From positions 1,045,424 to 1,109,423 of the forward strand of contig VUYV01000081.1 of the NCBI GenBank assembly GCA_008711295.1: 64,000 bases of DNA. The letters are read 5' to 3'. How positions within the stretch are numbered: the first letter of the stretch is position 1; every line of letters begins with the position of its first letter. Below the pieces are notes generated by a model. That model saw only the letters and a program-made list of their open reading frames with translations. It did no database searches and had not been told where the DNA came from. The position numbers were made by a program, and so were the translations under genes. Below, in pieces: positions 46,701 to 58,835 of this stretch. The stretch is from Anarhynchus alexandrinus (taxonomy: Eukaryota > Chordata > Aves > Charadriiformes > Charadriidae).

Positions 46701-48689
46701 GAAGGAGAATTATCCAAACTGTGTGCACAGATTTGGCCAAATACACAGAGTAAAATGTAATAATAACATTAACAAACACAAGCAAAGCAACATGGGAGGT
46801 TTCACTTTTCACTCATAAACTGCGTTATTCCTTTGTTCTGGTGTTGTTATTACGGTTACCGCATCGAAAAAGCATTTAGGGCTGGACCGAATGGGAGTCT
46901 CTTCGCAGTTTGGGACATGTCCCTTTTTATTTTTAATGAAAAAAAAATAAATTATTCTTTATCCAAACTAAACCCTTCTTCATACCTTGTTTTTGAAACA
47001 CAGGAACACGTCTGCGAAAGCATAATTGATTTGATACTTATGAAAATTTATTAAATTATTTCAAAATACAGGGTGCAATTCTCAGAAGTCAGAAATGGTG
47101 AGAATTTTATCATTGATGTCATAAAGGAAATTTTGAGATTACGGAAATTCATAGTTAAAATAGTCATGTCCGTCACTTTGATACACGTTCAAAATGTTCA
47201 CCTTACTCCATTTTTTACTTAAGAAATTGGGCAAAAATTTGGGAAAAAATGGAAACAGTATTGCTCAGATTACTTCCAAAACAACAAATTTTAAGAAAAA
47301 AAAAATTTAGTTTACCTAGGCAGAGGTCAGTTCCCTAGTGTGAACAGAGCTTGATGGCTTTTGATATGTGCCAGCTCTAATCAGCTCTAGACGTTCCCTT
47401 AAACCTGAGCTGGGCATCGCTCCGCAGAAACCCGTTGACCTACTCTGTGCCCAGCGCTGCCAGGCCAGGAGGCAGCTTCGCTCTGTCCTTGGCAGAACAG
47501 TGGTGAAAACAGCTCTTGGGAGGCAACCAGGGCACGTGAAAGATGGAGAGGTAGCGTTACAGGATCCCGTGGGACACAGTTCCCACTTCTTTCCTCAGCA
47601 CCGCGGTAATGTTAGAATATTACAAGCCGGAGAATGCCCTTTGATGGAAATCATTTAGTGCTTGCTATGAGAGCTATCCAAAATTAAAAGAAGTTTGATT
47701 AATAGCTAAGCTGGACAGATGCAAAAAATGAAGAGTGTTCAGTAATTAGCACTTGCGTTTTCAAGTGGAAGTCCTTGTTTTTTCTGTACCTTTGTAGAGT
47801 TGCGTTTTCCCCATCCCATTATCATGGAAAGTCAAAATAACAAACCCTCCAGCCTTCATTTGGGAAATCAACTAAAAAGCAATTAGACACAACCATGGCG
47901 AGAGGACAGGAGTCCCCTTTCAATTATTTGTTGAGTGATTTGACGGCAACCAAAGCTTAAGCAACAGCTACATTGCTCAGACAAGGGAAAAAAAAAACCC
48001 CAACCCTATAAGACCATTCGAAGTGAGCCACCGAACCGCCATATTTGTTCTGAACCCATCAATATTCAGAGATCAGTGGTAGTGAAGAGGCAAGAACAGT
48101 CCGCTCAAGCAAAGAGGAAGATCTGTGTCGCTGTGCCTGCTCTCATGGTTTCTCTTAAAACGTGGCAGTGCCAGGGTGCTCACAAAGCCCACCCTCGGCC
48201 AAGTTTTCTGGATGACAGATGTTCGGGGTAACGGCAGTGTGCACGGCGGCTGCAGGTGCCATATGCAGAACTGACCGCGGAGTTAGCAGAAAAGAAACCT
48301 GAACATCTGTAACTGCGGGGAGAAAGAAGAGGGCACCAGAACAGTGGGGAAAACCTGGTTTGATGCCACCAAAAGTGACCCTGCCAGGAGCACAACCTCT
48401 GCCTGGGCCAGACATCTGACCCTGGTCAGATGCTGAGGTGACCCTGTGCCCAGTGAGGGGACAAACATCATGGGGAGCAATAAACATGCACCACATCCCA
48501 GAATGCACACCCCAGTTTGTAGACAATTTATTAATATTTCAGAAGTGTTTAGTGCTGTGCTGTATCTGTTGTATCACTGGTAGCGATCCTGCACTTAGAG
48601 CGACTGCCAGTTAATTATGTGTCATCGATAAATCAATAAACTGCCTTCATCTGCAGTGGATCTTACGGTACTCTGGCAATCTCATCCAT
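43711..48689. other. Long non-coding stretch
   Basis: Nearly 5 kb with no supported gene or young repeat. A few short A-rich runs occur (43829, 46021, 46940, 47297). A GC-richer part at 48140-48520 holds an open minus-strand frame of 123 codons (48155-48526) without recognisable domains. Confidence 0.45.
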
Positions 48690-49085
48690 GATCCACCCCC
48701 AACAGAAGAAGGACATGGACCTGCTGGAGCATGTCCAGAGGAGAGCCACGAGGATGATCCAAGGGCTGGAGCACCTCTCCTATGAGGAGAGGCTGAAAGA
48801 GCTGGGGCTGTTCAGCCTGGAGAAGAGAAGGCTCCGGGGAGATCTTAGTGCGGCCTTCCAGTCCCTAAAGGGGCTACAGGAGAGCTGGGGAAGGACTTTT
48901 TACTGGGGCATGGAGTGATAGGACGACGGGGAATGGCTTCAAACTGGAAGAGGGCAGGTTTAGATTGAACATTAGGAAGAAGTTTTTCCCTGTGAGGGTG
49001 GTGAGGCACTGTCCCAGGTTGCCCAGAGAGGTTGTTGAGGCCCCATCCCTGGAGGTGTTCAAGGCCAGGCTGGCCGTGGCCTTGG
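48690..49085 (+). mobile_element. CR1 LINE, subfamily B, cut off at a single N
   Basis: The copy joins CR1 at [20 protein letters not shown] and continues through [40 protein letters not shown] and the C-terminal region. It stops in mid-element at 'ggccgtggccttgg', directly followed by N at 49086 and unrelated AT-rich sequence. About 110 bp of 3' end present in the copies at 56 and 61 kb is missing. CR1 inserts from its 3' end, so loss of that end with the upstream part kept is not the usual truncation and points to an assembly join or a later deletion. Confidence 0.95.
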
Positions 49086-50190
49086 NTATGTAAAAAACCC
49101 TCCTTCTATGCACAATGAATTTTGTGAAAAAGCACTTGAAAATTAGACATCTTCTAGGACCATTTATACGGAAGACAGATTTTCTCTTCCCCAGCAATCC
49201 CCCGACAAACATGAATTTAATTCAAAACTCTTTTGAACCATATTTTGATTTTCCTTGAGTGATACTTTATATCTTGTTAGCAACTGGATTATTGGCAGAT
49301 GTTCAACAAACTGTCCATCTTTAGTATTTATCTATTCCTTCTGGAGTCCTTCTTTTCGCAGTAAAATGAAGAGCAAACATTACTGAGAAAGTTATGAGAC
49401 CGGCAGCTTCTCAAAAATGTAATAGATAAGAAGCTAACCTAAACATTTCAGAATAGCTGTCTATGGATTTAGAATGTAGAAACCTGAACAAACCACTAGG
49501 AATACAGAAACAACATCACAGAAATACCTAAATGGGTGTCAGTTCCAAATATTCAAGGACCCTGGGGGTTCTTGGGTTTTGGGAACTTTTCCAGAAAAGA
49601 GAGGTGTATTTATTGTAAGCAGATGCATCCTAGGCCTTTCTGAACCTGCTCCTGTGTTTAGATGTCTTTTTTTTCTCTGCAACCTTGAAGCTGTAAACAC
49701 ATTTAACAAAGAAGAGAGCGGCGATTCCCAGAGGATCAATAGAATCTGGGTGTGAAAAACAATAGCTGTTGCGAAACGTGTAATGCCACCGGGAGACCTG
49801 TCAACTGTTTTCCACACTGCTCTTGAAAACCCGGCCATTTCCTTGTCATTCTGCTCTGCCTCCGCTAATAAAACGCATACAAAAGTGAGATGCAAAAGAT
49901 GTACTTAATTTCGAACGTTAGCACCTCTATCTCCTAATTTGAATACGAACACATTTCTAGAGAGCTCCACTCCAGCCTTCCCTATTTTGATCGCTCTCTC
50001 GAGGGTCTCGGAGGCTGTTAATTGAAGCATTTCACCAAGCTTACACGGTGAAACAATATTATTTTAGCATTTTGACATAAGTGATCTATTTAATGCGAAG
50101 TAAAGTTGATGGATTTAATCCCGTGATTCGGGGAGTGCATCTATTGGAAAATGCCTTTGATTTGACAGTAAAAATTAATCATGCTTTGGA
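49086..50190. other. Non-coding stretch after a single N
   Basis: AT-rich sequence with no recognised gene or repeat. A minus-strand open frame of 118 codons (49539-49895) has no recognisable domain. Confidence 0.4.
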
Positions 50191-50291
50191 TGAAATAAAA
50201 ACAAAAGAGGAAGTATGGGATGAAACAAAAACAAAAGAGGAAGTATGGGATGAAATAAAAACAAAAGAGGAAGTATGGGATGAAATAAAAA
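50191..50291. repeat. 30-bp minisatellite, 3.4 copies, ending in a gap
   Basis: Units beginning 'tgaaataaaaacaaaagagg' (second copy 'tgaaacaaaa') start at 50191, 50221, 50251 and 50281. The last is cut by 16 Ns (50292-50307). As the period is a multiple of three, one frame stays open and repeats DEIKTKEEVW. This is probably a consequence of period and A richness, not a coding sign. The true copy number is hidden by the gap. Confidence 0.97.
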
Positions 50292-50307
50292 NNNNNNNNN
50301 NNNNNNN

Positions 50308-53034
50308 TTTTTTAATAAATAAAAATCTCCAGGCATTAAGGAAAAAATATTAAAAATCTAATTTTATATGCTTTGTAGTTTCTCACATAGAACAACTACA
50401 GATATTGAGAACCCTGAGAAGGGAAAGTGGGAAAATGAGCAGAAGAGGGCAGGAAGTTTCCGAAGTGGATTGGTCACCGGCAGCAGAAACTGTTTCCATC
50501 AGTAACAGCTCTGTCCTCGAGCGCTTTTAGCTCTATCTCTCACTTATGTTCGCCGCCAAATTAACGCTCAATTGAAGGGTGCCTCTGTGGAAGCAGTAAG
50601 TGTGATATTCTCCCCCCTTTTTTTCCCCTAAAAGAATCAATTACTCTTCTGATTACAAGGCGAGACTGAAAACTTTGTCCTTCATTCTTGTTTTCACATA
50701 CTTGGGCAAACTGTGAGGGTTTTTGGGGGGCGTAAAGAGGGGGGAGTTACTTCAATACAAATAATTGTGCTAATTATTAGGAAGCACCTTATGGAAAAGA
50801 ACCTAAAACATGCCAAAGGGACCTGTTTATATCAGTGTACTACATTCCAAGTTTTCCAATTCCTGACAACGTTATTTGAAATAGATGGAGTCCTCGACGT
50901 GGACAGCTTTTTGAAGGCATTGCAGCCACCGGGCTGTCGGATGAGCTCTACATATCAGTTCTGTGAAGGTATGTTCGATTTTATTTACTTGATGTGATTT
51001 CTCTAAGATCTTCTGCCAAAACGCCCTGAGAAAAACTCGGGCAAAACGGAAGTGTCCTGACATTTCTGGAGAAACCGGTGTCGCTGTGAGTTACTGTGCC
51101 TCATGCAGCAGAACGCAAATTCGACCTTTCCCCTTCCCGCCACTTTAAACCATTCACCAGGTTCAGCAGCTTGTGTATTTTTATTTTTCATCCATATGGG
51201 CTTATAAAATGCACCCACTTAATACATTTACAGAACTGACTGCCAGTTATCTCCGCTTTTGGTACCTGACTGTGAAACACGGTCTAGATCCAAAGCTTTC
51301 AATGACCAACAGAAAATTTAACTTAAAAATGTTCCTGAAATAACAGGAATTTTTTTTTTCCAAAATTGCTAGTATTGAGTATATTTTTCCCTGCTTTTAC
51401 AAATATGTGTCTGTTTTATAGCATAAAGTATTTAAGTGTTTAAGTACAGTTGAGCAATATGTAGACCAATAATTCCTACTGTTCTGTATTCATAACTAAA
51501 GATTTTGCTAAGCGAAACAGAATCTCAGTAGAATATCAAGAAGGCAGAAATGGCAGTGGGTTGTTGCCACAGGAAGATACACGGCATTTTTTTTTCCTAA
51601 ATAGGTTCTGATATAGGATGGCTTTTAGGCTAAAATTCCCTTGTCATCGAGTTACATTTAATAGCGTTTACTATTATTCACTCTGTGAAAATTCATCTTG
51701 AAGACATTTCATCTGTTTGATGCTTTCAGAAAATTCCTGTCTCCCCCCCTTATGATTCATTATTCCTTTGATTTTCCTCACAGTATCATTTTCCTCTTTA
51801 ACTCTTCCTGCTCATCTCTCGTGATGCGTGAGCCATCTTTATGCATCATTGTCTGCCAGCCGTCTTTGCGCTGTTTGACTTTGCAGCGGATTCTCACAGC
51901 ATCAGGTACCCACCTATGAACTTTAAGCCTCTGCATCTTCTCATAAAGAATTCCATCAAACTGTTTTAATCAAACAAGGCATTATATATTTATATGGTAT
52001 AGAGCTGCGCCATTTTCTGCTGCCTAAACCTGATCCTATAGCAGGTTTTCCTACATGCTTTTTTTTTTCCTAAAACTGACGTTCTCTTAACGCAACTCTA
52101 CTATCACAAGATACTTTAAATTTCTTGTTAATCAATTGACAGAAGGTTCTTACCAATATCACAGCTCACGAGTTTTATTCTGAACAGATTTGGACAGCAT
52201 ACAACATTTCATTGCAGTATTATACTGAACCACCAGTATGATTCCAAACTGGAGAAAGTANGGTGCTATCCCCAACCATAGGATGCACCAGTATGATTCC
52301 AAACTGGAGAAAGTATATGTTGGCCATATTCCTGTCACCAAAATACTTTATGCGTTGTGGAAAAAAAACTATAGCAAAGGACGAGCTGTCCCATATCCTT
52401 CGACTGCCTCACCTGGCTCCCAGTAAGCCCAGAGCTTTGCAAGAGGTCAAGCAAGGTCAGCTGGCAAAACTTTTTCCATACTGCGTTTTTGCCTGCTTGT
52501 GTAGAAATCTGCAGATATATGGCTAAAGAATGAACAACTTAAACCCATGAGAAGACAAAACTAATTAGCTCAATGCAATTTCCTTCTATTTTTACCGTAA
52601 CCAAGCTTTGCTACTTGGTACCCAAACTGTGGTCGAAACCCTGACCCCAAACAAAGCAGAAGTGTGTGGCAGCAGTGCTTTTCCTATAGTTGTCAGGCGC
52701 AGTGCTAAACTCCGAGAACCGCTCCGCTTCTGTGCGTGAATTATTCACATTCAATTAGGTATAAATACCCATCTGTACCCTGTGTATAAGAATCAACACA
52801 TGGGAGACAGCAGAAGTATGCACACCAGTTTAAATGATTAAACTGGAACCACAGGCCTGGGAAAGGCTGTGAACTGGTGCACAAAATCCCCTGATAAAGC
52901 GATGCTAGACCTCCCCGAGGAAATCTATTTCGGTAATTACCTATGCTTCATCTTTGCTGGCACATCTTAGATATTTAATTTTTTTTTTCTCGCTTTCCTC
53001 TTTATATTATTCAACCTCCAGTTCCTTTATCCTT
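50308..53034. other. Non-coding stretch with one duplicated join
   Basis: No supported gene. The only feature is the 30-bp duplication around the N at 52261. T runs occur near 51350, 51589 and 52060. Confidence 0.45.
52231..52315. repeat. 30-bp exact duplication around a single N
   Basis: 'caccagtatgattccaaact' plus 'ggagaaagta' occurs at 52231-52260 and again at 52286-52315. The N at 52261 follows the first copy directly. Twenty-four bases unique to this spot lie between the N and the second copy. Confidence 0.95.
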
Positions 53035-53505
53035 TCCTCATGTCATCACACTTCCCAGACTTGCGATGATTGCTTTCCGCTTGATTTTCCAGCTGTTCTG
53101 CTTCTGTCTTGAAGGGTTGAAGATAGGCAAAGTACTCCAGGTGAGACCTTCCCAAAACCGAATAATGAAAGGATTATTTACTGTCCTATAGGGATACTCC
53201 CGTATATAGATCCCTCCATGGGATTTGCTTATCGCCACAGCACTGTATTGCCGGTTCATGTTTAAATATGATTTGCTATTACACCCGGGATGTTTTCTGC
53301 TGTTTAGTGAATTGTTCCCAATCCTGCATGGACAACTATTCCTGCTGAAGCGTAGTATCTTGTGCTTGTTGAACTCTATCTGTTTTCTTTTCAACAGTCT
53401 CCAGTTTGACACGGTAATTTTAAATTTGAAGTCATCTTTCAGCAGTCCCTCCCAGCTTGGAAGCATCTACAATGTAATTAGCATAATCTCTGTTCTTTCA
53501 TCCTG
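53035..53505 (-). mobile_element. Ancient CR1-type LINE fragment, minus strand
   Basis: On the minus strand the open frame 53466-53038 (142 codons) reads EFNKHKILRFSRNSCPCRIG where young copies have the EFNKAKCKVLH-type block, and SYLNMNRQYSAVAISKS where they have [15 protein letters not shown]. The plus strand shows the antisense of the 'accaagctggga' block near 53450 ('ctcccagcttggaagcatct'). Identity is low and the copy may extend to about 53760. It belongs to the old layer with the copy at 405-1435. Confidence 0.6.
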
Positions 53506-54832
53506 CTTACTAATGAAATATTAACCTCTGCAGAATCCCATTTGCGCATCCTTCCATTCTGGCACGCTGATACTTACTCTCTTAGGAAGGTTTGTCCAAC
53601 CAATGGGTCCGTGCTGCAGCGCTTCCATCTGAACAACATTTTCACAGATTGCTTAGGAGATTTACCAGATGTGATTTGCTTTTCACTGGTCCAGATTGAA
53701 CATTACTCATTTAATTGCTTTTCTTCTAGATGTTTGGAGTTCACTTGTCTGTTCCAGTATTTTTTTAGAGGTCAAAATTAGTCTATTTAAATCTGCAAAA
53801 CCCAAACTCCTACTTTTTTTTTTTTTTTCCCCTTTCTGAAGGCAGTTCCACACTTCAGTTTTCTTTATTGTTCCTAAATATCCACAGACAATGCTCTAAT
53901 CACTGAGTTTTCATGAGCCAGTTCTTTTAGTAACCTGGAATATACTTTAGCACACCCATCACAATCGATACAATACAAATACCTCAAGCTGTTAATTTTA
54001 TTTTGTTATTTGAAGAACAACACTAACTGTTCAAATTATATCCTTTTACATTAAGATTTCAGTTTTCATTGAGTCTTTCAGGTATGGCGGTTAAATAATC
54101 TTTTTAATCTTGTGCCCAGACTGCCTACTCCCACAATTTTCCCCATACTTCCTTTGATATCTTTACTCATCAGGAAAACACCGCCCGGTTCTGCGGGAGA
54201 TGTGTCTGACAAACCGCACTTCTGCGACCGACGCTCACATACAGGGACAGCGTTATTTCTACCGTTCCTTTTGCACCGTGCTTTCTCATGAATAGTACAA
54301 CAGTTTAAAGTGGTTTAAAAAATATCTAATTTGCATGCAAATTGCCTACAATATCGTCAGTTCACAGGATGCAATTCTTATCCTGTGATTGATAGAAGGC
54401 CAGTAGCAAATCTCATTGCAATTTGTCAACTACTTAGGTGCTTGGCGTAATCAGACTGCTGGCGAACAACGTCTTCTGCATCCCTACTTTGGGGACAGGT
54501 AATGATAACAAACGTACTCACACACAGCCTTTCACCTGGGAGGATCCAGAAAATATTGCAGAAAACATCGTTTCAAAAGTATTTGCATTTTAGGATTGTT
54601 TTATCGACTGCAATGAAACGAACTGTGGCAGCTGTTTAAGAATCTCACTCCAGGAATAAATAAAATAATATATAGAGAAACACAAGATTTCGGTGTTTTG
54701 GTGAGCAAAACCATGGAAAACTTGAAACATCTGGTGTCGTCTATTATCAAGGATATTCACAGAGTATCGAGTTAATTTTATAATATTTTCTTTCCTTACA
54801 TGAATCAAAGACAGTTGAGAAGCAATGAAACT
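53506..54832. other. Non-coding stretch
   Basis: The first 250 bases may be further decayed antisense CR1. A T run lies near 53813-53828. No gene recognised. Confidence 0.4.
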
Positions 54833-54910
54833 ATGGCAAGGGGGTTGGAACTCAATGATCTTCAAGGTCCTTTCCAACCTAAACCATTCTATGATTCTAT
54901 GATTCTATGA
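54833..54910 (+). mobile_element. CR1 LINE 3' tail only, subfamily B
   Basis: Only the last 78 bp are present: 'ggggttggaactcaatgatc', 'ttcaaggtcctttccaacct', then 'aaaccattctatgattctat' and one more ATTCTATG unit. It is a very short 5'-truncated insertion. Confidence 0.93.
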
Positions 54911-56047
54911 AACTGAAGTACTGGAACGCTAGGCTCAAGTTATTCTGAAGTATCTTATACAAATTATTTAGGAATAAGCACGTGGACTTGTCTGAGAACT
55001 GCCCTGACGTTGGATGGAGACACCATCAGAGAACCCACAGGTATGAAAGAGTAATGAAAACAAGACTGTCCCCTGGGACTTGGCACTTTCCGGGGCATCG
55101 CTGCAAATGATGAGTGACTACTAAACAAAAGAGGCGTATAAATACACAGCTGTTATTTCCAGACAGGTTTTGTTTTCACTGAATAACCCTTGTCCCTGAA
55201 ACAGCAGCAACACCACCACTTCCTCTTCTCCCCCCTCCCCCCAAAAAAAATAAAATCCAGACAATGAGATGATCAAAGTGATTTTAGGAACATGTAGAAT
55301 TCAGTGGTGTATGGGGGGGGGGGGAAATAAATATCAGTGATTATGTCCTGAGAAAGTTAATGGCAAGAACACAAAGACCTGAGCTCTCAGAGAGAAGGGC
55401 TGAGGACTGTTAAATTTGAGTTGAGAGATGGGGTTGGGTTGGTCAAACTACCCTGGATAATCCGTAAAGTGTCAGAAGAACACTGATACCAGGAGTCAGC
55501 TGAAATCACCAGAAGTTTCACAGAAAGGGAAACCTGTTCACTAACACAGCACCTCCTGCCACGTTAAAAAAATATAATCCAGTATGTCAGTGATGTCATG
55601 GAAAGACAGAATATTTAGACTTCACTACCAATATTTTCTGAATCACCTGATTAGCCAGATACAGAGATAATGATATCAGAGCTTTCTTTATAGACGAGAG
55701 CTGTAAGAAGATCCTTTTTCTGTGCTTTTGCACAGAACTATAGAAGCCAGACTCTCTTAAAACCTAATTTTTCCTGAAGGTTGAAATGTTTGGAGGGCTT
55801 CCAGGAGCTCTGCACTGCCTACGCGCCACCAGAAAGCAACAACAGGTATTAAGGATGAAGAAACACATACTGTTTCCTTTGGATGCAGATATGTTCTTCA
55901 TGTGGAGTGGAGGGCAGCGTGGGGCACTGATGGCAGTCGTGGTGCTGTCCTAATTCTTTCAGAAAAATTACCATATCTTTGATGTAGAAGCAGAAAAGGG
56001 AGAGTAACCATATACCAGAGGCAAACGTAATTGGATCTTAAACACGG
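54911..56047. other. Non-coding stretch
   Basis: No gene recognised. A G12 run lies at 55313-55324 and a C/A-rich tract near 55230-55250. Confidence 0.45.
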
Positions 56048-56456
56048 AATAGGAGAGGCTGAAAGAGTTGGGGCTGTTCAGCCTGGAGAAGAGAAGGCTC
56101 CGGGGAGATCTTAGTGCGGCCTTCCAGTCCCTAAAGGGGCTCCAGGAGAGCTGGGGAGGGACTTTTTACTGGGGCATGGAGTGATAGGACGAGGGGGAAT
56201 GGCTTCAAACTGGAAGAGGGCAGGTTTAGATTGAACATGAGGAAGAAGTTTTTCACTGTGAGGGTGGTGAGGCACTGTCCCAGGTTGCCCAGAGAGGTTG
56301 TTGAGTCCCCATCCCTGGAGGTGTTCAAGGCCAGGCTGGCCGTGGCCTTGGGCAGCCTGGTCTGGTGGGAGGTGTCCCTGCCTATAGCAGGGGGGTTGGA
56401 ACTCGATGGTCTTCAAGGTCCTTTCCAACCTCAACCATTCTGTGATTCTATGATTT
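56048..56456 (+). mobile_element. CR1 LINE 3' end, young subfamily B
   Basis: The copy joins CR1 at 'aggagaggctgaaagagttg' (the [17 protein letters not shown] region) and ends in 'caaccattctgtgattctat'. The frame 56231-56458 reads [40 protein letters not shown] and [20 protein letters not shown]. It is very close to the copies at 48.7 and 61.3 kb, differing by scattered single bases, so these insertions seem recent. Confidence 0.96.
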
Positions 56457-58690
56457 AATCCACATTTAACCCATGGCATTTATTTCTTTCTATTGCAAAA
56501 GCGCAGCACCTCCTGTTGTGATTCCTGTTACCACAGTGGGTTTTCTCAACACCTCTCCAGGCACCACACACAGTGTGATAACCTTCTTATGTTGTGCTCT
56601 TTCATTCAGTCTGCTGATGGAGAAATTCCAGCAGCTCCGTGCTGAGGACCTTCTGTAAAGGAACAACGGTTGCTTTGCTGGGGAAAAAAAAAAAGACCTA
56701 TTTAGAGAGGTATGTTCTCGCAAGGCAGCCCAGCAGAGCAGAAGACAGGGTGGGAGAAGACAACCAAACAACTTCTCAGAAGTCTTTATGGATCGTGCAC
56801 TGCGTTATAATTTGCATTAGCAGGAATTACAGCTTCCAGGCATCCCAAGTTGCCCTGGATAGGGGAAATAAAAGCAGAATTATGTTTTATTCATGTTAAT
56901 TTTCTAACCTTCTAATTTTGTGTTTCATGAGGGAATATAACTAAATATTTCTGCATTATTCTATAAATGAAAAAAATCAGCAAAAAATCGGGAAAAAAAA
57001 GCACACATGACTACTGGTGGAATAGAAAATACAGAAAAGAGAAGGGAAAGTGGTGAACTCCCTGTAAGACTGGAGAACGTGGGAATATAACTTCGTGGCT
57101 ATGACTTGTCACCTCGAATACTTGCAGTCCTTTAGTGAGGTGAGAATTAAAAAGTAAGTAAGTGCCTTTCCAGGGCGAGGGCTGCGGTGTGAATGGTTCC
57201 CCCCTCCCCAGCAGGGGAGAGGGAGGAGCTCTGCCCACCGCCTTCCGACTCACCCTGGGTAAGCTAGGTCAGTGTGGGGGTAGAGACACCATCACTGGTG
57301 GGGTCCTTAATATGAAGTACAGTCCTCGCACTTGGGGAATACGGTCAATGAGAAAGAGAGCAAAACTTTGGTGATGACCTGCTGCCGCTCGTGAGGTGCT
57401 GCTGGAAAAACTGCATGTGTTCTCACGCTTAAACCTTGCCTTTTTCTGTACGTATTTACAAGACCAATGCACTTTGGAGAAACAGGTTTTCATTTTTATC
57501 TTCCGGGATGTTATCAGGACCGTCTTTCCAGTACCAACGGTTGGAAGACTATCTCCAGTTTTTATGTCTTACGCAGACAATCAGTTTTCAGAATTCAAAT
57601 GTACAATATTAAAAGGGGACCTGTCATATTGTTTCATAACTTATATTCCTCTCATATCTGGAGTTATGACTTACCATATATTAGCCTGAAGGTAGAGCTC
57701 TTTCCTCAGTCCATGGTTAAACTAAGAATTATCTGGCATTCCTTATGCATGTGAAAATTATTTTAATGGGAAACTTTGAAGTATCTGAGCAAAAGGACCA
57801 CCCTTCAGGAAAAAGTACATGATGATTAAGGTATTTGCATTAGGAATGGTTATACTGTAACATAAAGAATTTTATATCTTTCCTGATGTTGTATTAAAAT
57901 CCTAATAGACCTGAGCACTCTTATTTAGTTTTACTGCAATATTGAACTTTAGCTAAGACTTCAGAATATTTAGAAAATAAAATTATTATATTTACAATTT
58001 AGGATAGGTACAAAATTAATCCGTGTTGGACCCAGGATAAATCTTACTGCTCCTTTCCTGCTGCAGAAAGGTGAGCCGCCCGTTTTTGACGGCCGTTCTG
58101 GCATTGTTAGGTTGGCATACGTGAAAATTGGAAAGAAAGGTATTTATGTGAGGTTAGAGTTTGTTTTTTTTTTTTTTTCTGAGATGATATTGAAATGCCC
58201 TGAGGAGTTTTATAATGTATGTGCCAGAGATGTTCACTGAATTGCTAATGACTTGGTGGGTTTGGTGTTGCTGGAGGTAGGCTCGCTTCAAAGCAGAGGC
58301 TGCGACTGACTGACTGAACACCGAGTGGGAAAATGTATGAACTGAGTACAGAAACATTTCTGAGAAAAACTAATTTCCTCCCACTTGCCACCAAATAAAG
58401 TCAAAAGCCTATTAAAAATGTAAAGACTTCGGCATCTTGAAGGGATCGAAGTCTATAGAGGAGATTTTTGTGATTTCTCTGAAAGAGCATCGACAAAGCG
58501 TTGCTCACACACAAGATTTGCAGGGGATGATGCTGAACAAAGGACACAAAGTTCACCTTCTCTGCGTCAGTGCAAAATGGGAAAGGTAACGGTTGACAAA
58601 GTGAACGAAATGCAGCACGGAGCCCTACAGGCTGTGAGGTGGGCTGCCTGGGAAATGAAGAAATAGACGGACCGACCCACGTTTTCAGTC
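56457..58690. other. Non-coding stretch
   Basis: No supported gene. A GC-richer patch lies at 57160-57290. A T run at 58163-58178 is the main low-complexity tract. Confidence 0.4.
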
Positions 58691-58696
58691 CCCTGA

Positions 58697-58835
58697 AATG
58701 TCCCCCTGTCCTGGTTCTGGTCCCCCTGTCCTGGTTCCGCTGCAGTGCCCTGTAACCGGTACACCACACACATTTAGATCATGAGGTTCGGGTACAAAAT
58801 CCTTCACCCTATAAAGACCCTATAAAAGCTGAGTG
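58697..58835 (+). promoter_or_regulatory. Short direct repeats and doubled TATA-like motif
   Basis: 'tgtccccctgtcctggttct' is followed by a second 'ggtccccctgtcctggttcc' (58699-58739). About 70 bp on, 'accctataaagaccctataa' gives two TATAAA-like boxes 13 bp apart. The layout recalls a promoter or LTR U3, but I find no LTR ends and no known family. A chance arrangement is possible. Confidence 0.2.

Noticed and set aside
50081..50353. Frame with a DEIKTKEEVW repeat as a repeat protein
   Set aside because: It comes from the 30-bp minisatellite and an assembly gap; no upstream exon or start context.
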